From an uncultured Methanobrevibacter sp. (lineage in GTDB: Archaea; Methanobacteriota; Methanobacteria; Methanobacteriales; Methanobacteriaceae): a DNA stretch of 40,716 nt. The notes beneath the pieces were generated by a model, which worked only from the letters and a program-made list of their open reading frames with translations, made no database searches and was not told where the DNA came from. Position 1 is the stretch's first letter. Every line of letters begins with the position of its first letter. Where the stretch lies: the NCBI RefSeq assembly GCF_902764455.1, contig NZ_CACWVY010000042.1, positions 1 to 40,716 of the forward strand, in the 5' to 3' direction. Below, piece after piece: positions 34,770 to 40,716 of the stretch. The position numbers and the translations under genes were made by a program.

Positions 34770-35486
34770 TTATGCTTCGGAGTATAACAAACCAATAGCT
34801 CTATTGTAGAAGAATACAAAGTAAACTGAAAAAATACCTAATAAAATAGCACCAATGGTATTATTCATATTAGTAATTAATGCAAGGATAAATGCAACAA
34901 CTACTAAGATGATGACAATAACAAGAACAGTTCCAATGATTTTACCTAATCCTACTTTGGAAATGTCTCCAATAGCTTCTCCAATAGCTAAAGCATCACC
35001 TAAACTATCAGTTTTTGCTAATCTACATTTTGCCATAAAGTTAGCTAAAGCAAATACAATAATTAAAATTATACTGATTATGGCAAGTATCCAATCTCTT
35101 AGGAAAAGACCTAAAATTAAAATTATAATTGCAGGAACAACGTAATATACAATACTAACAACAATTAATTTTAAAGCATTGGAAATTTGTCTTCCAATAT
35201 CTATTCCAGGACTATCAGCTCTTCTTTCAATACCATATTTTATAATGTCCAAACCATATCCTTCAATCAAGAACAATACAAGAATAAAAACAATAATTCC
35301 AACAATAGTCAATCCGCTAAAAGCAAATCCAGCCATACCTTTTGAAGAGAATGAAGCTGCACTTGAAATTAGAGTTGCACCTCCAATAATTCCGGCGATT
35401 ATAGCTAAGATTGCATATAAAACTAATGCTTTAATATTACTAAATGGATATGCTATAGCATCTCCTATTATATCTCCTATACCCAT
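34770..35486 (-). CDS. DUF4013-type membrane protein
   Basis: 238 aa with about six hydrophobic spans. The N-terminus MGIGDIIGDAIAYPFSNIKAL and the central GYGLDIIKYGIERRADSPGID are typical of DUF4013 proteins, a family frequent in Methanobacteriales. The family has no assigned reaction. The ATG at 35486 has AAGGTGA about 7 nt upstream. It is monocistronic by spacing, with a T-tract terminator behind it. Confidence 0.85.
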   Translation of the reverse strand: MGIGDIIGDAIAYPFSNIKALVLYAILAIIAGIIGGATLISSAASFSSKGMAGFAFSGLTIVGIIVFILVLFLIEGYGLDIIKYGIERRADSPGIDIGRQISNALKLIVVSIVYYVVPAIIILILGLFLRDWILAIISIILIIVFALANFMAKCRLAKTDSLGDALAIGEAIGDISKVGLGKIIGTVLVIVIILVVVAFILALITNMNNTIGAILLGIFSVYFVFFYNRAIGLLYSEA

Positions 35487-35748
35487 GTTTATTCACCTTT
35501 TTTAATTTTTAATTTAAATAAAACTCATTTGAGTTAAAATTATTTTTATTAGTTAATCAATATAAATATTGCGATAAAATTTTCTTTTGTTTGGAAATTA
35601 AAACGAAATAATGTGTTCAATTGTACAATATTCGTTCTGTATTTTTTTAAGACTTAATATAAAAAAATAAAAATAAGTAAAAATAAATTCATATTTTATT
35701 AAAAAATGTAGCAATATTTTGACAATCATTGAAATTAATTTCAAAAGA

Positions 35749-37149
35749 TTATGCTTTTGTATTTTTACGTTCAATTTTGTCCTTATCATCAATATAAACG
35801 ATAGTCAAAATAAGCATGACAACATGCAAAACAAGTAGAATCAATGAGGTCTGGTTGAATGCTACTACTGAAGCAGTATTGTGGTCTATGGCTCCTCCTG
35901 CCAAAACAGCTACTATAACAACTACAATTGATGAACCGATTGCTGCAAAAATCTGCCTTAATGTATTGTTTACTGCAGTTCCATCTTCCACCTTGTCGGA
36001 CACCATGGTCAAAGTCCATGTTGTTGCAGGCATCAAAGCCATCCCCGTACCGATTAGACGAATTGACTGAGTTATGGCCATGAATTCAAAAGAGGAATCC
36101 TGAGTGTAGAACATCATGGTTGCATACCCTATTATGGAAAAGATGCATCCCATAATCAGGACCTTTTTGATTCCTATTCTGTTAGTAAGTAAGGGACCTA
36201 TTATATTAAATACAATTATCAGTAATCCCCCCGGAAGCATCACAGAAGCGGAAATAATTGCGGAATTGTAGGCTACGCCCTGAATGAATATGGGAATAAG
36301 TGCAGTACATCCGTTCAAACATGAAAATAGAATGCAGATGAATGTTGTGCCCACTAGGAAATACTTGTTTTTAAGTATTGACAAGTTAATCAAAGGCTTT
36401 TCCAATTTTGGTTGACGTTTTACAAATAGTATTAACGTTATGATTCCAATGATTATAGGTAAAATTACAAGATAATGTGTAAATCCATAATCTGCAACGT
36501 TTGTAAAACCAAGCATCACTCCTGCACATCCAATCACGGACAATATAACAGATAAGTAGTCGAGAGGATAATCTTCAGTAGGAGTATTGTCTTTTACAAA
36601 GAATATGCCTAAAACCAAAAGGATTATTGTAGCAACTGTGAAAAATGAGAACAGTTCCCTCCATCCATATAACGTTATAACAAATCCTCCTATGAAAGAC
36701 CCTAAAACAGGAGCTATTGCAATAACCAAACCATATAACCCCATATAAGTCTGCCATTTCTCTTCAGGAATGGTTCTCAAGAGCAAAATCTGAACATATG
36801 GCATTATGATACCATTTCCAATGGCCTGAAGAACTCTGCCAATGATTAACACTATTAATGAATTTGAAAAATAACATATGCCTGATCCTAAAAGAAATAT
36901 AATTAATGAAAAGAAAAATATTGTTCTTGCACTGAATCTGCGTGATATATAAGCACTTAACGGAATCATGACTCCTACAACAAGCAAGAATACTGAATAG
37001 GACCATTGCGCCTGCGTTGATGAGACAGAAAAGTCACTCATCAGGTAAACGACACCTGTTGTAATAATTGACTGAGCTATTGTTACCAGGCCTGCTGCCA
37101 AGGTAAACAGAATCAATAGCCGCATCCGACTGTTTAATTTTACATTCAT
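35749..37149 (-). CDS. MFS multidrug exporter, DHA2/EmrB-like
   Basis: 466 aa with about 14 spans. TM1-loop features QAQWSYSVFLLVVGVMIPLSAYISRRFSART cover the conserved loop 2-3 arginine pair, and APVLGSFIGGFVITLYGWRELF is the antiporter motif C followed by the WR(E/W)xF signature of EmrB/QacA proteins. It is a different lineage from the exporter at 9282. Likely proton-driven drug or metabolite export. The ATG at 37149 is preceded by only a weak AGTGA. Upstream DNA near 37165-37200 has TATA-like TTATAAT elements. Confidence 0.88.
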   Translation of the reverse strand: MNVKLNSRMRLLILFTLAAGLVTIAQSIITTGVVYLMSDFSVSSTQAQWSYSVFLLVVGVMIPLSAYISRRFSARTIFFFSLIIFLLGSGICYFSNSLIVLIIGRVLQAIGNGIIMPYVQILLLRTIPEEKWQTYMGLYGLVIAIAPVLGSFIGGFVITLYGWRELFSFFTVATIILLVLGIFFVKDNTPTEDYPLDYLSVILSVIGCAGVMLGFTNVADYGFTHYLVILPIIIGIITLILFVKRQPKLEKPLINLSILKNKYFLVGTTFICILFSCLNGCTALIPIFIQGVAYNSAIISASVMLPGGLLIIVFNIIGPLLTNRIGIKKVLIMGCIFSIIGYATMMFYTQDSSFEFMAITQSIRLIGTGMALMPATTWTLTMVSDKVEDGTAVNNTLRQIFAAIGSSIVVVIVAVLAGGAIDHNTASVVAFNQTSLILLVLHVVMLILTIVYIDDKDKIERKNTKA

Positions 37150-37333
37150 TTTTTTTCACTAAAATTAGATTATAATTATACTTTGTAATGAATATTATAA
37201 ATAATTTATTAATTTTTTTTGTTGAAAAACAATATTATAGAAAGTTACATTAAATATTTGTTTTAAAATCAATCAAAAATAAAATAAATATTTAAATAAC
37301 GATTTTTCACATATATTATCCATAGTGATAATT

Positions 37334-40300
37334 ATGAAAGCTTTAAAAATTATGATTGTCCTGTTTATCCTAATCATGTCTGTAGGTGCTGTCTGTGCAG
37401 CAGAAAGCATCACCGACAATACAATAAGCAATGACAGCAAAGAAATATTACAAACGGTTCAGGAGGATATCACAACTGACGACAGTTCGGATGTCCTTGG
37501 AACCGCTCAGAATGACATCTACACAGCAAGTGAGGATTCATTCACCAATCTGACTGATGAAATAAAAAGTAAAGATGTTGTGGATTTAACTCACGACTAT
37601 AAATTCAACAATGAAACTGATAACAAAAATGGAATTGTTATCGGCAAGGATAATTTTGTACTTAACGGTAATGGCCATACAATTGACGGGAAAAATCAAT
37701 CAAGAATATTCAACATTACCGCAAACAATGTAACATTAAGCAATCTGATTTTAACTGGTGGTAATGCTGAAAAAGGTGGGGCAATCTATACTACTGGGTC
37801 ATTGACATTGAGCAATGTTACTTTCATTGACAACTATGCATTTAAACAGGGTGCTGCAGTTGGGCTTTATGAGAATGTAACTATCAAATGTGATAATTCA
37901 AGATTCATAGACAATTATGCTGTTGAAAAAGGTTCAGCAATATATCTTGATAAAGGAGAATTAGATCTTTCAAATACAAACATGACCTCAAAATGGGTTT
38001 CCAAATCAGCTCAAATTACTGCTTATAAAAATGCTATAATCTATATAGAAAATGCAATTTTTGCTGATACTACTTCAACCTATTCACCTGCATTATACAT
38101 TCAACGTTCTAACGTTTCAATTATTAATTCCAAATTCAATAATTTAAAAGCTGACATTACTGCAGGGGCAATAAGTCTTAAAGAATGTGGTGAAGTATAC
38201 ATTGAAAACTGTGAATTTACAAACGTTACATCTTCTAAAAATGGAGGAGCTATTAATGCAGACATTTGGGGAGACCTTGGTGTTAACGGTAATGTAACAA
38301 TAATTGATACAATATTTAAAGACACTTCTTCCGAATTTGGTGGAGCATATCTTCAATTAGGTGGAAATTTATTCATAAACAATACATTATTCACAAACAA
38401 TCATGCTAGATATAATGGAGGATCACTTTACCTTTCATATGTCACAAGCAACATTACTAATTGTAATTTCACCTCAAACGGTGTTGACGTTATTGAAGGA
38501 TATCCAACCTATGGTGGTGCAATATTCAATGATATAGGTACTTTAAATGTGGATAAAACCAATTTTATCAATAACACTGCAAGTGCAGGAAGCGCAATCT
38601 GTACATATGATTCATCATACAACATTAAAAATTCACTGTTTGAAAACAATATAAACCCAATCTACACATTTTTTGATAAGGTTGGTGTTTTAGACAACAA
38701 TGTTTATATCAATGATGATAACATCTCCACCAACAACGAACTTCATTCAACAATAGTGATTGGACAAGGCATGCAATTAACATTGCTGAATAATACTATT
38801 AACATCACTAATCTTCCAAAAAGATTTGATTTGCGTGACTGGGGATGGGTATCGCCAGTTAGAGATCAAGGTTGGATGGGTGCCTGCTGGACATTCGGAA
38901 TGACTGGAGCTTTAGAATCTGTAATATTAAAAGCTGCTGGAATCACATCTGACTTTTCAGAAAATAACATGAAAGATTCAATGTATAGATATTCAATTTA
39001 TGGGGACACTAGTTTAGTTGAAGGGGGAAACAGTGTTTATGCTATAAGTTATTTAGTAAGCTGGCTTGGAGCATTAATATATGATGCAGATGTTTATGAT
39101 GAAATGGGAAAAATTTCCCCTGTGATAACAACTTTAAATGATATTCATGTTCAAGATGCAATATTCGTACCTAATAATGAAATCCCTAACGGAACAAAAC
39201 TTAAGGAAGCAATTATTAAATATGGTTCTCTGGCTGTGTCTTATTATGGGCAATCTACATATGATGAATCAAATCCGTATTATAATGATACTACATATGC
39301 ACAATATGTTGATAAACCTTTAGATCCAAATCATGCCGTTTCCATCGTAGGATGGGATGACAATTTCCCAAAAGAAAACTTCTTAATCACCCCTCCTGGT
39401 GATGGTGCTTGGATTGTTAAAAACAGCTGGGGTCCTGGCTGGGGAAATGATGGATTTTTATATGTTTCATATTATGACCAAACACTCTTAAGATATGATC
39501 CTGCTCAGCCAAGTAGTTGTGCTGCTACAGTAATATTTGAAAATACCGTACCTTACAACAAGAACTACCAATATGCAATTATAGGTGGCGGTAATTTCAT
39601 GTCTGGTGAAAAAAATATAAGTTATATGAATGTGTTTGAAGCATTAGATGATGATTTGATTGCTGCTGTCGGAACATACTTCAACCAAGAGGATGTCAAT
39701 TACACCGTTGAGATTTATGTCAATGATGAGTTGAAATTAACTCAAAAAGGAGTATCACCATTCTTCGGTTACCACACAATCAAATTAGATGACTACATAT
39801 CAATCAAAAAAGGAGATGTATTCAAAGCAATTATAACTTCCAATGCTATGCCTTATATTATACAGCCTGATGTGAGAGTAGATTATACTGAGAATATTTC
39901 CTTTTTCTCTATTGATGGGGCACCATGGGCTGATTCTTATAAAGATGGAGGAGCAATTGTTTGCTTAAAAGTCTATACCGTTGCTGATGACAGTAAAATC
40001 ATCAACAACAAAAACATTACTGTCGACTATGACGGAGGCAAATACTTCTCCGTCAATGTTGTAACTGAGGACGGAATAGCTGTTGCAGGTGTCAGCGTAA
40101 AATTCAACATCAACGGCGTGACAAAAACAGTTAAAACCAACAGCAAAGGTGTCGCTAAAATCAAAATAACACAAACCCCTAAAAAATACACCATCAAAAC
40201 CACATACAACGGAAAAACAGTCAAAAACACAGTCACCGTAAAACAGGTTTTAACCACAAGCAAAGTCACAGTCAAAAAGACAGCCAAGAAATTTACCTTA

Positions 40301-40390
40301 AAAGCAACCCTTAAAATCAACGGCAAACTGGTTAAAGGCAAAAAGATAACATTCAAATTAAATGGCAAAACCTACAAGGTCAAAACCTAA
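37334..40390 (+). CDS. Secreted beta-helix adhesin-like protein with papain-type (C1A) protease
   Basis: 1018 aa from the ATG at 37334; the in-frame GTG at 37325 is part of the GTGAT binding site. Signal peptide 1-23 (ends AVCA). Residues about 65-470 are parallel beta-helix repeats (GGAIYTTGSLTLSNVTF type), as in methanogen adhesin-like proteins. Residues about 498-730 are a C1A cysteine protease with the full active site: Q512 and C518 in RDQGWMGACW, H667 in NHAVSIVGWDD, N697 in KNSWGPGWG. A beta-rich segment and Ig-like repeats (GVSVKFNINGVTKTVKTNSKG) follow, probably for binding the cell wall. It would act outside the cell. The last repeat is cut off by a frame loss at 40390; the missing piece is still readable to 40454. 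Confidence 0.9.
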   Translation: MKALKIMIVLFILIMSVGAVCAAESITDNTISNDSKEILQTVQEDITTDDSSDVLGTAQNDIYTASEDSFTNLTDEIKSKDVVDLTHDYKFNNETDNKNGIVIGKDNFVLNGNGHTIDGKNQSRIFNITANNVTLSNLILTGGNAEKGGAIYTTGSLTLSNVTFIDNYAFKQGAAVGLYENVTIKCDNSRFIDNYAVEKGSAIYLDKGELDLSNTNMTSKWVSKSAQITAYKNAIIYIENAIFADTTSTYSPALYIQRSNVSIINSKFNNLKADITAGAISLKECGEVYIENCEFTNVTSSKNGGAINADIWGDLGVNGNVTIIDTIFKDTSSEFGGAYLQLGGNLFINNTLFTNNHARYNGGSLYLSYVTSNITNCNFTSNGVDVIEGYPTYGGAIFNDIGTLNVDKTNFINNTASAGSAICTYDSSYNIKNSLFENNINPIYTFFDKVGVLDNNVYINDDNISTNNELHSTIVIGQGMQLTLLNNTINITNLPKRFDLRDWGWVSPVRDQGWMGACWTFGMTGALESVILKAAGITSDFSENNMKDSMYRYSIYGDTSLVEGGNSVYAISYLVSWLGALIYDADVYDEMGKISPVITTLNDIHVQDAIFVPNNEIPNGTKLKEAIIKYGSLAVSYYGQSTYDESNPYYNDTTYAQYVDKPLDPNHAVSIVGWDDNFPKENFLITPPGDGAWIVKNSWGPGWGNDGFLYVSYYDQTLLRYDPAQPSSCAATVIFENTVPYNKNYQYAIIGGGNFMSGEKNISYMNVFEALDDDLIAAVGTYFNQEDVNYTVEIYVNDELKLTQKGVSPFFGYHTIKLDDYISIKKGDVFKAIITSNAMPYIIQPDVRVDYTENISFFSIDGAPWADSYKDGGAIVCLKVYTVADDSKIINNKNITVDYDGGKYFSVNVVTEDGIAVAGVSVKFNINGVTKTVKTNSKGVAKIKITQTPKKYTIKTTYNGKTVKNTVTVKQVLTTSKVTVKKTAKKFTLKATLKINGKLVKGKKITFKLNGKTYKVKT

Positions 40391-40454
40391 AACATACACT
40401 GTCAAAGTAACCTACAAAAAAGACACCATAAAAACAACCGTTAAAGTTAAGTAG
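40391..40454 (+). pseudogene. Out-of-frame remainder of the last Ig-like repeat
   Basis: In another frame the DNA after the stop reads KPKTYTVKVTYKK and then DTIKTTVKVK before a TAG at 40452. This is what should follow YKVKT, judged from the previous repeat. About 40 nt that the earlier repeat has between ACC and CCT are missing, which shifts the frame. Confidence 0.7.
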
Positions 40455-40490
40455 ATAATTTATTATCTACTTTTCTCTTATTTTTTTTAA
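40451..40490 (+). terminator. Hairpin terminator containing the original stop codon
   Basis: A perfect 8-bp stem, GTAGATAA-TTTA-TTATCTAC, is followed by TTTTCTCTTATTTTTTTT. The old TAG lies inside the stem, which supports 40454 as the ancestral gene end. Confidence 0.7.
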
Positions 40491-40609
40491 CAATTTATTA
40501 CTTCGTTCATTTTTTCCAAACCAATTAGAATAATCATCATTAAAACTTCTCAAAACTAAATAAACATGCTTATATATCCACTTTTAATATATATTAATAT
40601 GTGATAATT

Positions 40610-40716
40610 ATGAAGGTTTTAAAAATTTTGATTGTCATGCTTATTTTGATAATGTCGGTGGGAGCAGTCTGTGCAGCAGAAAGCATCACCGAAGATGCAA
40701 TTGGAGATGACAGTAA
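40610..40716 (+). CDS. Secreted protein, 5' end only (paralogue of the preceding gene)
   Basis: ATG at 40610 after GTGATAATT, the same leader as the preceding gene. The signal peptide MKVLKILIVMLILIMSVGAV and the following CAAESIT are nearly identical to those of the gene at 37334. The window ends after about 35 codons, so the remaining domains are unknown. A TATA-like CTTATATATCC lies at about 40569-40579. Confidence 0.85.
   Translation, partial: MKVLKILIVMLILIMSVGAVCAAESITEDAIGDDS

Noticed and set aside
35598-35792. A 64-codon minus-strand frame after the second exporter
   Set aside because: It overlaps the 3' end of the exporter in another frame and has no start signal.

Overview
The window looks like a piece of a gut or rumen methanogen chromosome, most likely Methanobrevibacter (Methanobacteriales). 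The reasons are the very AT-rich DNA, archaeal TATA-like boxes with GGTGA-type ribosome binding sites, a large beta-helix adhesin-like protein carrying a papain-type protease, a DUF4013 membrane protein, and a non-ribosomal peptide synthetase (NRPS) operon with a MATE exporter. NRPS genes with this kind of neighbourhood are known from Methanobrevibacter ruminantium. No core replication or translation genes apart from one tRNA are present, so this is mainly an accessory region.

Layout. (1) 0.2-8.7 kb: two very large proteins (1207 and 1184 aa) face each other tail to tail and overlap by 4 nt. Each has a nuclease-like N-terminus, an NTPase-like or degenerate NTPase-like middle and a long helical C-terminus, which suggests a defence locus. 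Exonuclease III, fused here to a zinc ribbon and a HAD-like domain, lies just upstream of the second one. (2) 8.7-14.2 kb: a 14-TM drug exporter sits in a patchwork of decayed, mutually repeated intergenic fragments. With it are a secreted-protein gene carrying two in-frame stop codons and a tRNA-Gln(CUG) whose position 33 is C instead of U. (3) 14.2-29.4 kb: a hexapeptide acetyltransferase, then a minus-strand operon running NRPS, NRPS, MATE. The two NRPS reading frames are one four-module gene split by an exact 14-bp tandem duplication inside the second carrier-protein domain. Removing one copy restores a single 4190-aa frame ending in a reductase domain. (4) 29.9-37.1 kb: three paralogous channel-like membrane proteins with an unusual pore motif, a zinc-ribbon protein, an AIM24-family protein, a DUF4013 protein and a second multidrug exporter. 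(5) 37.3-40.7 kb: a secreted beta-helix/papain-like protease whose last repeat has lost its frame, followed by the start of a paralogous secreted gene cut by the window edge.

How the genes work together. The NRPS is predicted to assemble a short peptide and release it reductively as an aldehyde or alcohol, and the MATE protein encoded 2 nt downstream probably exports it. Pocket residues read from the sequence suggest that positions 2 and 4 use the same, perhaps basic, amino acid and that position 3 is hydrophobic. A perfect inverted repeat lies between the TATA-like box and the start codon. Several genes in the window carry small recent-looking lesions: the 14-bp and 12-bp duplications in the NRPS, the stops in the secreted gene and the frame loss in the protease tail. 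Either short-repeat slippage is frequent here, or some of these are assembly errors.
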